Positions 18,330 through 26,591 of a stretch of DNA of 64,000 nt are shown one piece after another (the first letter of the stretch is position 1; each line of letters begins with the position of its first letter). The translations under genes were made by a program, and so were the position numbers. Source of the stretch: Affinundibacterium seohonense (GTDB lineage: Bacteria > Pseudomonadota > Gammaproteobacteria > Burkholderiales > Burkholderiaceae_D); the NCBI RefSeq assembly GCF_014284305.1, contig NZ_JACOFW010000001.1, positions 248,001-312,000 of the forward strand, written 5' to 3'. Under the pieces are notes generated by a model. That model did not search any database, had not been told where the DNA came from, and was given only the letters and a program-made list of their open reading frames with translations.

Positions 18330-18339
18330 ACGCTTCTCC

Positions 18340-20841
18340 TTATTTTTGTACCAGATATTCTGGTGAGGCCATGGTTAAGTACACACTCATATACACGCGA
18401 TTTAATTTGGCAGTGTCGATGGCGGCCTGGGTCGAAGTTGGAATGCTGATGGAGTTCACTGCCGCGATAATCTGTGAGCGCAGGCTGCTACTCATTTGAT
18501 TTGCCATTAACAGTAAATTGACCTTGTCGACCAATTGATCTGGCGTTGTCGCTAAGGGCGTGAAAACGGAGTAATCAGCCTTGACATCACGACTGCTTCC
18601 CATCCCATTCGGAATCGCATCGCGCATGAAGTTCAAATAACCAACAACAGAAGTTTCGGCGGTAATTTGCATCTCGGGTGAAACCAATTGAGCCGCCGCG
18701 ATACCGGAATTTGGCGGTACATATCCAGGTCGATAAAAATTAAACACAGACGGTGAACGCATTGGTGTTTGTGCGAGACCTGTTAGCGGGTCATCGAGAT
18801 TAGTGATGCGGTAGGCTCCTGAAGTCGACCGCGCACTAAACGCACGTAGCCAACTGCTCAGGCGTAATACTGGTTCGCGTAATTTACCAACGCCAGCATT
18901 ACCCAGCGAAGGATCATTGCGAGCTTCAACGTCCAGTAAAATGGCTTTGACAACAGCTTTCATATCGCCGCGCACACCCTGACCATTATTGTTAAAACTA
19001 GAGGCGACACGGGCAATATACTGCGGGCTTGGATTGCTGGTGACTAGTCTTTGGATTAATTGCTTCGCTAAAAAAGGACCAACATTGGGATGATTAAATA
19101 AAGTGTCTAACGCAATCTTTAAGCTAGCTTCAGGATTAGCCGGGGACTGCGCTGGAATTGTTGCACCTAGGAAGGTTTTGATACTCGTTGAGTGATAGGT
19201 GGGATAGCCTTGCATCGGCAGCCAATCGCGATTTGGATCAGGCGTACCTCCAAAAAAGCGGGTATTGGTTTTATCTGGACCGGCCCAACTCCAACCGGTA
19301 AATACTTTCGCCAGCCCGGTAATGTCAGCATTGCTATAGGTCTCGACTGGTTTGCCATTTTCAATCACATAGCTGCCATCAAGGTTTAATTTATATAAAC
19401 CAATGCTGAATAATTGCATCACTTCACGCGCATAGTTTTCGTCTGGGACACGGGTGCCAGATTCTTTTTGATTGCGCAGTGAGGTTAGGTAGACCCCCAT
19501 CACCGGATGCAAGCTCACCGCTTCCAATAGCAGGCGATAATTGGCAAATGCGTGCGTATTTAAGGTGTCATAGTATGCAGCCACCCCACGAGGATAGTTG
19601 TTAACGCCGCTATCTTGAAAAGACACCACGAGTATTTGCGATAAGGCGAATGCAACGCGTTGGCGTAACTGATCTTCACCGTTGATTGCCTGCTGCCAGA
19701 ACGATTCGAAAAAATGATTTTGGTTCAAATCGCTAACGCCTTTAGGCAAGGTGGCAGCGATTTTGTCCATGTAATTGCGATGTAAAGTTTGGGGCGCACT
19801 GAATTGACTGTTCAGCCAATTATTAAAACCAGTACTACTTATTGTGTTGATGTCGGTACTTTTTGCGCCAAAGGTGCTTTGTTGTAAAAAACGGGCGGAT
19901 TGAGCTGGACTAGGCTGGCTGATGTTTACCACTGGTAGACCAATCAGGGCATCGATCAAACCCTTCGCGACACTGGTGTCGGTCGCTGTGATCGTCGAAG
20001 CGATTGTAATTCCTTTAGTGACTGAATCGTTCGGATCGATATAGCTTATCCCTTGCAGCACTGAAAACTCTTTGCTAACAGAGGCTTTATTATCGAGCAA
20101 CTGCGCCACCCATCCATACGTCAAATCTCCCTTGAACGTGTGCGCAGAGTTGAGCATCTTTTGAACCAAGGTACCACGTGTTTCGCATGCGCCACGTGTT
20201 TCGCATCCAGGATCAAGCCGACCACTCCAATAGTCAACACCCTCTTGATCAGGGCTTGGACGACCGAGCACGTTTTTGTAAATAATCCGAACAAAATCTG
20301 AGTTACTCATTGTGGCTGTGTAACCAGTTTGCGAAGAGTAGACTACACCGGCAGCGTAAAACGATTCACCTATTTGATCGAGTGTCATGCCCGCTTTAAA
20401 TCGATCTATCCAATAGCTCAAACCTGCAGCATCAGGGACACGATTAAAATACGCGATATATAGTTCGATAAGCGAATTCAAATTCTCTGCGCCAATCGAA
20501 GTGGATGTCTTTGCGATTGCAAGATCAATTGAAATATCGGTGAATTTCAGTAATTCGACACTCGTAGCAAGAAAGATATTGCCATCACTGCCCACATTAT
20601 CAATGACGTTGATATCGTTGCTCGTGAATTTGACCGTGTAGTTTGAACGTGGACCATTAAAGCTCGCACTGTTGGTGCTAATGATCGGTGGGGCTTGGTA
20701 TTTTGAGGTTGCTGGACTCGGTGTCGAGGCCTCATCATTTTGTCCGCTACAGGCGCTGAGAATACCAATGATTAGAAGGTAGAGTATCCAAGAACATTTT
20801 TTAAAAGTGACGCGAAATGTTTGGCGGTTTGCGGCGGTCAT
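18340..20841 (-). CDS. DUF1800 lipoprotein with an N-terminal DUF4214 domain
   Basis: The 833-residue protein has a lipoprotein signal with lipobox LSAC at 28-31; Ser at +2 suggests the outer membrane. Residues about 105-230 resemble DUF4214 (LIELYIAYFNRVPDAAGLSY, then a second unit IIYKNVLGRPSPDQEGVDYW), a domain usual in extracellular and RTX-type proteins. DUF1800 follows from about 312 (ARFLQQSTFGA, LRQRVAFALSQILV, ENYAREVMQLFSIGLY, FTGWSW, LAKQLIQRLVTSNPSP, MRSPSVFNFYRPGY). A six-residue tandem repeat (CETRGA, then CETRGT) lies between the domains; the matching DNA is at about 20165-20212. The DUF1501 gene follows 10 bp downstream and is surely co-transcribed. Function is unknown. Confidence 0.85.
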   Translation of the reverse strand: MTAANRQTFRVTFKKCSWILYLLIIGILSACSGQNDEASTPSPATSKYQAPPIISTNSASFNGPRSNYTVKFTSNDINVIDNVGSDGNIFLATSVELLKFTDISIDLAIAKTSTSIGAENLNSLIELYIAYFNRVPDAAGLSYWIDRFKAGMTLDQIGESFYAAGVVYSSQTGYTATMSNSDFVRIIYKNVLGRPSPDQEGVDYWSGRLDPGCETRGACETRGTLVQKMLNSAHTFKGDLTYGWVAQLLDNKASVSKEFSVLQGISYIDPNDSVTKGITIASTITATDTSVAKGLIDALIGLPVVNISQPSPAQSARFLQQSTFGAKSTDINTISSTGFNNWLNSQFSAPQTLHRNYMDKIAATLPKGVSDLNQNHFFESFWQQAINGEDQLRQRVAFALSQILVVSFQDSGVNNYPRGVAAYYDTLNTHAFANYRLLLEAVSLHPVMGVYLTSLRNQKESGTRVPDENYAREVMQLFSIGLYKLNLDGSYVIENGKPVETYSNADITGLAKVFTGWSWAGPDKTNTRFFGGTPDPNRDWLPMQGYPTYHSTSIKTFLGATIPAQSPANPEASLKIALDTLFNHPNVGPFLAKQLIQRLVTSNPSPQYIARVASSFNNNGQGVRGDMKAVVKAILLDVEARNDPSLGNAGVGKLREPVLRLSSWLRAFSARSTSGAYRITNLDDPLTGLAQTPMRSPSVFNFYRPGYVPPNSGIAAAQLVSPEMQITAETSVVGYLNFMRDAIPNGMGSSRDVKADYSVFTPLATTPDQLVDKVNLLLMANQMSSSLRSQIIAAVNSISIPTSTQAAIDTAKLNRVYMSVYLTMASPEYLVQK

Positions 20842-20969
20842 GATGAAATCCTCTGGAAGTGGTCAGCTATCTTTGCAAGATTCTCGGTCAATATGATGAT
20901 TGCGAAAACAGGCGCCAAGTCAATAACTCGTTAGAATTCTAAACCTTTTAATTTCCACATGGAAATATA

Positions 20970-21956
20970 TTATTCAATCTCAGCCAACGTTTGGTAGACA
21001 AACGACGATAAAATGATTTTCGATTGCGTAGGCATATTGACGAATTCAAACCCATAGCGAAACTCTTGCGTGTTTTCTGTTTCCACCATAGAGCGCACGA
21101 TGATAGGTAAAGCCAAAATGGCCTCTTCGCCAGCGGTATTGACCTTGAACTTGATCACGCCGGCATCCCCTTTTTTGCCGATTTCCTGTTTAATCAGGCC
21201 AGAAGTTCCACCCATGCTGATGTCATTCAATACGGCTGCTGCAGTTTGTTCTGGATTGCCAATGGTCACCGATGCAATAATCTTGACTACCGCACGCGAG
21301 CTTTGTCGAATTGCGGTGCATCGTACAATCTTAGGGTAGGATAAATGCAAATACGCATGCGGTGTATAGACTGATTTGAGCGCCGACGCGGTAAATGCAT
21401 AAGCTTTTTTACCTGGAAAAGCGCGTACGATAAATGTTTGCCCGTCTCGAATGATCGCACCCCGACCATCGACGCGAGGTGCAGTGACCAAGATGGATTG
21501 GTTTTTTACATAGCCGATCAAACGCACGGTGTAACGAATCGCAGCGTTATCATGTACTTGAAGAAAAAAGGTTTCGCCAACGTGCCAACGTACGCTGTCC
21601 AAATCAAGCATGATGGATTCTTTATTGATATCTGCATTATTGATTGCACTGGTGTTGTTGGAACTGGCACTTGCTAATATGGGCTCTAAGTTCTCACTTG
21701 TTTTTATCGCTGGTTGTGAAAAACTATTGGCTTGCGACGGCATTGGAAGTGCGGTTTGATCGCTCACAGGCGCATCACCTAAGGAGTCTTCGAAATAGCC
21801 ATCTTCGATGATCAGATTGAATTCATCCAGATTGGTAATGACACTACCTGCTTCGTGCAAGGTATTGCCCCAAGCATCAAACACGTCCCAAGGTAAAGCC
21901 TGACCGAGTTTGATCTGATCTTTGTCGATAGGAGTTAATGCACCGAGCTGACTCAT
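20970..21956 (-). CDS. PilZ-domain (YcgR-like) c-di-GMP-binding protein
   Basis: The 328-residue protein is predicted cytosolic. The middle part (about 120-210) resembles the YcgR N-terminal flagellar-brake domain (VGETFFLQVHDNA, YVKNQSILVTAP). The C-terminal PilZ domain starts with the c-di-GMP-binding arginines in IRQSSRAVVKI (about 218-228) and has the second motif NDISMGGTSG. The first 100 residues include a low-complexity, Ser/Asn-rich linker (about 65-115). Such proteins couple c-di-GMP to motility or polysaccharide output. There is no flagellar or cyclase gene nearby, so its target is unknown. Confidence 0.82.
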   Translation of the reverse strand: MSQLGALTPIDKDQIKLGQALPWDVFDAWGNTLHEAGSVITNLDEFNLIIEDGYFEDSLGDAPVSDQTALPMPSQANSFSQPAIKTSENLEPILASASSNNTSAINNADINKESIMLDLDSVRWHVGETFFLQVHDNAAIRYTVRLIGYVKNQSILVTAPRVDGRGAIIRDGQTFIVRAFPGKKAYAFTASALKSVYTPHAYLHLSYPKIVRCTAIRQSSRAVVKIIASVTIGNPEQTAAAVLNDISMGGTSGLIKQEIGKKGDAGVIKFKVNTAGEEAILALPIIVRSMVETENTQEFRYGFEFVNMPTQSKIILSSFVYQTLAEIE

Positions 21957-22032
21957 TGTTTCGCTTTTATGTGAATGTGGATCGTGGGCAATTGTATATC
22001 GAATGTGGGATTGCTAAAAAGAAAAAAGATGT

Positions 22033-22066
22033 AAAAAAGCCGCGTTTATTGTGAACGCGGCTTTTT
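22033..22066 (-). terminator. Intrinsic terminator of the Orn/Lys/Arg decarboxylase gene
   Basis: A perfect 13-bp stem (AAAAAGCCGCGTT at 22034-22046 and its complement at 22054-22066) with a 7-nt loop. On the minus strand it ends in a T tract, and it lies 41 bp past the decarboxylase stop codon. Confidence 0.88.
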
Positions 22067-22107
22067 CCCTGATGAACGGCAGTCATTGAACCGCTTTACT
22101 TCAAAAT

Positions 22108-24381
22108 TTACATCTCGGTATTTTCTGAACCCTTCGGCACGCAGTCGACGAAATAGCCGCGCTTGCCTTCAACTTCCGCTTTTACCAAGCCATGACAATC
22201 CGTTTCGAATCCAGGGAACTGTTCATTAAAGGCACGCACAAACTTCAAGTAATCGACAATTGTCTTATTGAAGCGCTCACCAGGAATTAACAGGGGAATA
22301 CCCGGTGGATAAGGCGTCAATAGGATGGCGGTAACACGGCCTTCCAAATCATCGATTGAGACACGTTCGATTTCGCGATGTGCCATCTTTGCAAAAGCAT
22401 CCGATGGTTTCATCGCTGGTTGCATATCGGATAAATACATTTCTGTCGTCAAACGGGCTACATCATGTGCTTTGTATACCTCATGTATGCTTTGGCACAG
22501 ATCGCGTAAGCCAGCACCTTCGTAGCGCGGATTGGCGGCCGCGAATTCAGGAAGGATACGCCACATCGGCTGGTTTTTGTCGTAGTCATCTTTGAATTGC
22601 TGTAACGCAGTCAACAGCGTATTCCAGCGACCTTTGGTAATGCCGATGGTGAACATGATGAAGAATGAGTACAAGCCGCATTTCTCAATGATGACGCCGT
22701 GTTCTGCCAGATACTTGGTGACGATTGATGCGGGAATACCAGTTTCGCCGAATTTACCTTCGAGCGACAAGCCTGGGGTAACGATCGTGGCTTTAATCGG
22801 ATCGAGCATATTGAAGCCCGGTGCCAATTTACCGAAACCGTGCCAATCATCCTCGGCATGGATCATCCAATCTTCTTGCGTGCCGACACCATTTTCGGAT
22901 AAATGATCTGGGCCCCACACTTGGAACCACCAATCCTGACCCCATTCTTGATCGACTTTACGCATCGCACGGCGGAAATCCAATGCTTCTAAAATGGACT
23001 CTTCCACTAAAGCAGTGCCACCTGGCGCTTCCATCATCGCGGCAGCGATATCGCAAGAGGCGATAATCGAGTACTGCGGAGAAGTCGATGTGTGCATTAA
23101 ATAGGCTTCGTTGAAGCTATCTTTATCCAGTTTGACCGTTTCAGATTCACGTACCAAAATTTGTGAAGCTTGAGAAATCCCCGCCAGCAATTTGTGGGTG
23201 GATTGTGTCGAGAAAATCATCGATTTCTTGGCGCGCGGACGTTCTTTACCGATCGCGTGCATGTCTTGGTAGAAGCTATGAAAAGTCGCATGCGGCAACC
23301 AAGCTTCATCGAAGTGCAGGGTATCGATTTCGCCATCTAACAAGTCTTTCAAGGTTTCGACGTTATACAAAACACCGTCATAAGTCGACTGCGTAATTGT
23401 CAAAATACGAGGTTTTTTGTTTTTGGCTTTGCTGGCAAATGGGTTCGCCTCGATTTTCTTACGGATACTTTCCATGGAAAACTCTTCCAATGGAATTGGC
23501 CCAATGATGCCCAGATGATTCCGAGTAGGCATCAAGAACACAGGAATCGCACCGCACATAATGATGGAGTGCAAAATCGATTTGTGGCAGTTTCGGTCAA
23601 CGACGACGATGTCGCCAGGGGCAACGGTCGAATGCCAGACCATTTTGTTTGAGGTTGAGGTGCCATTGGTCACGAAATAGCAATGATCCGCATTGAAAAT
23701 ACGCGCAGCATTGCGCTCAGATGCCGCAACGGGACCAGTATGGTCGAGCAATTGACCGAGCTCTTCTACCGCGTTACAAACGTCGGCACGCAACATGTTT
23801 TCACCAAAAAATTGATGGAACATTTGTCCGATTGGTGACTTGAGAAACGCAACGCCGCCTGAATGTCCAGGGCAGTGCCATGAGTAAGATCCATCATTGG
23901 CATAATGTACTAGCGCGCGGAAGAACGGTGGTGCTAAGCCATCCAGATAAGATTTGGCTTCGCGAATAATATGCCGCGCGACGAATTCTGGCGTGTCTTC
24001 AAACATATGAATGAAGCCATGCAATTCACGCAAGATATCATTCGGAATATGACGTGAAGTGCGTGTTTCGCCATACAAATAAATCGGGATGTCGGCATTT
24101 TTGTAACGGATTTCTTCAACGAAAGCGCGCAATGGTTTCAACGCGAAATCGCTTTCTTCGTCCGTACCTTCACCGAATTCTTCATCATCAATAGAGAGAA
24201 TAAACGCAGAGGCGCGTGATTGCTGCTGCGCGAATTGGGATAAGTCGCCATAGCTGGTCACACCGAGGACTTCCATGCCTTCTTTTTCCATCGCATCCGC
24301 GAGAGCGCGAATGCCAAGTCCGGAAGTGTTTTCAGAACGGAAATCTTCGTCAATGATGACGATGGGGAAGCGGAATTTCAT
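22108..24381 (-). CDS. PLP-dependent Orn/Lys/Arg decarboxylase
   Basis: The 757-residue protein has the three parts of the large decarboxylases. A wing domain comes first (residues 5-130, VIIDEDFRSENTSGLG). The PLP-binding core contains SWHCPGHSGG, VTNGTSTSNKMV, LHFDEAW and the Schiff-base lysine Lys397 in STQSTHKLLAG. The C-terminal domain (about 600-757) contains TPYPPGIPLLIPGE. It produces a diamine (putrescine, cadaverine or agmatine) and CO2 from ornithine, lysine or arginine; which substrate is used cannot be settled by eye. Members serve acid resistance or polyamine supply. A terminator follows at 22033 and no antiporter gene adjoins it, which argues for a biosynthetic or stand-alone role. 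Confidence 0.9.
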   Translation of the reverse strand: MKFRFPIVIIDEDFRSENTSGLGIRALADAMEKEGMEVLGVTSYGDLSQFAQQQSRASAFILSIDDEEFGEGTDEESDFALKPLRAFVEEIRYKNADIPIYLYGETRTSRHIPNDILRELHGFIHMFEDTPEFVARHIIREAKSYLDGLAPPFFRALVHYANDGSYSWHCPGHSGGVAFLKSPIGQMFHQFFGENMLRADVCNAVEELGQLLDHTGPVAASERNAARIFNADHCYFVTNGTSTSNKMVWHSTVAPGDIVVVDRNCHKSILHSIIMCGAIPVFLMPTRNHLGIIGPIPLEEFSMESIRKKIEANPFASKAKNKKPRILTITQSTYDGVLYNVETLKDLLDGEIDTLHFDEAWLPHATFHSFYQDMHAIGKERPRAKKSMIFSTQSTHKLLAGISQASQILVRESETVKLDKDSFNEAYLMHTSTSPQYSIIASCDIAAAMMEAPGGTALVEESILEALDFRRAMRKVDQEWGQDWWFQVWGPDHLSENGVGTQEDWMIHAEDDWHGFGKLAPGFNMLDPIKATIVTPGLSLEGKFGETGIPASIVTKYLAEHGVIIEKCGLYSFFIMFTIGITKGRWNTLLTALQQFKDDYDKNQPMWRILPEFAAANPRYEGAGLRDLCQSIHEVYKAHDVARLTTEMYLSDMQPAMKPSDAFAKMAHREIERVSIDDLEGRVTAILLTPYPPGIPLLIPGERFNKTIVDYLKFVRAFNEQFPGFETDCHGLVKAEVEGKRGYFVDCVPKGSENTEM

Positions 24382-24616
24382 TTAGGTCTCCAAAAAGCCT
24401 GTTACGGGAGACGCCTGGGCCAGTGTGTTAAACCGCTTGCGCGCCGGAAAAATAAAGATGCGAATTTTCGCAGAAATGCTGATGCAGATGTCAAAAATAT
24501 TGGCATATTTTGCGCAGATCGCACGTAAAGCCCATAAATTTCATCTGACTGTCACAATCGGGGCAAAATCTGCCCTTAAATTGCTATATGAATTACAAGG
24601 TTTCACCGTAATGTGC

Positions 24617-25501
24617 TTAGTTGGCTGACGCTCTATTTATCAAATTCGCGCGTAAACTGTCTGCCGAATAAATAAATAATCCCAGCCAAATTCCTAAGAA
24701 TCCCAATAGACGCTCATGACTAAATTGCTCGTGATAGAGCCACACACCAATCAATAATTGTATGGTCGGTGAAATGTATTGCATTAAGCCTAATGTCGCT
24801 AAGGGAATTCGGCGCGCAGCTGCTGCAAACATGAGCAGTGGAATCGCGGTAATTGGGCCAGCGGCTAAAAGTAAAAGCTGTATAGAGGTGGACTCATGCA
24901 TGAATGCCGTTTGATCATGCATCAACAGAAAGAGTAAATACGCGAGCGCAAATGGAAATAAAATCATCGTTTCCAAAGATAATCCTTCCAAGGCACCCAA
25001 AGCTGCGGTCTTTCTTAGCAGGCCATACATACCAAAAGTTGAGGCCAACACAAGTGCAATCCAAGGTGGATGTCCAGTTTGCATGCTTAGCCAAGCCACG
25101 CCGAGACCAGCGCAGGCTATTGCAAACCATTGAACCGAGCGCAGGCGTTCTTTAAGTAAAAGATAGCCGAGAAATACACTCACCAAGGGCGTCATGAAAT
25201 AACCTAAGCTGGCATCAACAATTCTGTCGTTATTAATCGCCCAGATATACAGAAACCAATTCGCCGAGAGGAGCAGGGCGCTGGCGGTAAAGCCCGCTAG
25301 TAATTTGGGCTTTCGTATCACTTCGCCAAACCAAGTCCATTGCTTACGTATGCTGAGGACGATTATCAAGAACACAAAGGCCCAAATCATTCGATGTAGC
25401 AATATCTCTAGCGCTGGTATGGCATGCAATGCTTTGAAATAAATCGGGAATAAGCCCCAAGCGGAGTAACAGGCCGCGGCGTAGATGATGCCTTTGCGCA
25501 T
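24617..25501 (-). CDS. rarD: RarD-type EamA/DMT-superfamily permease
   Basis: From the ATG at 25501 the protein has 294 residues; a GTG five codons upstream is possible but less likely. It has ten hydrophobic helices, and the opening KGIIYAAACYSAWGLFPIYF with LEILLHRMIWAF is the RarD signature. Other shared elements are NWFLYIWAINNDRIVDASLG and YISPTIQLLIGV. RarD proteins are named from chloramphenicol-related phenotypes, and the transported substrate is unsettled. No operon partner is evident; MtfA is divergent. Confidence 0.85.
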   Translation of the reverse strand: MRKGIIYAAACYSAWGLFPIYFKALHAIPALEILLHRMIWAFVFLIIVLSIRKQWTWFGEVIRKPKLLAGFTASALLLSANWFLYIWAINNDRIVDASLGYFMTPLVSVFLGYLLLKERLRSVQWFAIACAGLGVAWLSMQTGHPPWIALVLASTFGMYGLLRKTAALGALEGLSLETMILFPFALAYLLFLLMHDQTAFMHESTSIQLLLLAAGPITAIPLLMFAAAARRIPLATLGLMQYISPTIQLLIGVWLYHEQFSHERLLGFLGIWLGLFIYSADSLRANLINRASAN

Positions 25502-25678
25502 AGAGAAAATTGTCACAGAAAAGTAAAGGAGGGGCGATTATCTCAGTTAATCCAAGTCGCCGCAGGCAAGCACTTAATTACCGTCAGCTATTGAGTTCAT
25601 ACCAAAGGTGCCCATTTGAGTATGACGTTGTCATCATCAGAAGACTGCAGTGCTGCAAAAAATGAGAAAGGAACAAAT

Positions 25679-26485
25679 ATGTGGTTGCTTGCTAGTTTAA
25701 CGATTTTGTTATTGTTGGTGTTTGTTGTGATTCCCAAATTACGCCTGCGGTATGTGTTGATGCGAGCTTTTCCCCATCATTTTTCAAAAATATTGCGCAA
25801 AAATTTACCAGGCTATACGCGTATGCCAACTGATGTACAAATGCAGCTCAAGCGTAAGATCCGTCAGTTCTTGCATGAGAAGACCTTTGTTGCTTGTGGT
25901 GATTTGGAAATGAATGATGAGATCAGAGTCACAATCGCTGGGAAGGCTTGCTTGCTTCTGCTGAATCGAGAAACCGAGGTTTTTCCGAAACTCAGCCATA
26001 TCCTCGTGTATCCAAGCGCCTTTGTGGTGCCGCGTCAGCGTATCGAAGGGGGCGGTATTGTCACGCATACCAACCAAACCTTGAGTGGAGAATCTTGGAG
26101 TGACGGACGAGTGATTTTGGCGTGGGATCAAATCGTGAATAATCCACACAATGAAAAAATGGGACAAGATGTGGTGATTCATGAATTTGCCCATCAGCTT
26201 GACAGTGAAGACGGCAGTACGAATGGCGCACCCGTGCTGCCGAGCACAGTGGCGTATCGGCATTGGTCACAAGTCATGGAGCGGGAATTTTTACGCCTGC
26301 AGTCAGCAATCGATCAACAAGAAGAGAGCGTGATTGATCCCTATGGTGCCACCAATCCGGCGGAGTTTTTTGCGGTGACGACGGAAGCGTTTTTTAAGAA
26401 AAGTGCAGAGCTGGCGAGTGCACATCCTGAATTATTCAAGGTGTTGCAGGCCTACTACTGTATTGACCCGAGAGAATGGCATTAG
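25679..26485 (+). CDS. mtfA: MtfA-like zinc metallopeptidase
   Basis: A start at 25679 is chosen because AAAGGAAC stands just upstream at the right distance; in-frame starts at 25616 (TTG) and 25622 lack such a site. The 268-residue product has an N-terminal hydrophobic segment (residues 2-18), so it is probably membrane-anchored, whereas E. coli MtfA is soluble. The catalytic motif is HEFAH (His168, Glu169, His172) in VVIHEFAHQLDSEDG, with the third zinc ligand expected in NPAEFFAVTTEAFF. MtfA of E. coli binds Mlc and modulates the glucose PTS. That role may not hold here, as no PTS gene is in view. Convergent with rpoD. Confidence 0.85.
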   Translation: MWLLASLTILLLLVFVVIPKLRLRYVLMRAFPHHFSKILRKNLPGYTRMPTDVQMQLKRKIRQFLHEKTFVACGDLEMNDEIRVTIAGKACLLLLNRETEVFPKLSHILVYPSAFVVPRQRIEGGGIVTHTNQTLSGESWSDGRVILAWDQIVNNPHNEKMGQDVVIHEFAHQLDSEDGSTNGAPVLPSTVAYRHWSQVMEREFLRLQSAIDQQEESVIDPYGATNPAEFFAVTTEAFFKKSAELASAHPELFKVLQAYYCIDPREWH

Positions 26486-26548
26486 GCTGACGACGGCGTG
26501 TCTCGCAAGCCAGATTACTATTTACGATTTCTCATATCTTGTAACTAC

Positions 26549-26580
26549 TGATCACGGGAAGCGATGGCCTCCCGTGATCA
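26549..26580. repeat. Perfect inverted repeat between convergent mtfA and rpoD
   Basis: TGATCACGGGA (26549-26559) and TCCCGTGATCA (26570-26580) form an 11-bp perfect stem with a 10-nt loop. It lies 12 bp beyond the rpoD stop codon and 64 bp beyond mtfA. There is no T tract on either side, so it may protect transcript ends or assist Rho-dependent stopping rather than act as a classical terminator. Confidence 0.5.
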
Positions 26581-26591
26581 TGGTGTAAAAC

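Noticed and set aside
24425..24628. 67-codon plus-strand open frame upstream of the decarboxylase gene
   Set aside because: It overlaps the end of rarD, has no ribosome-binding site, and its translation looks like random sequence.
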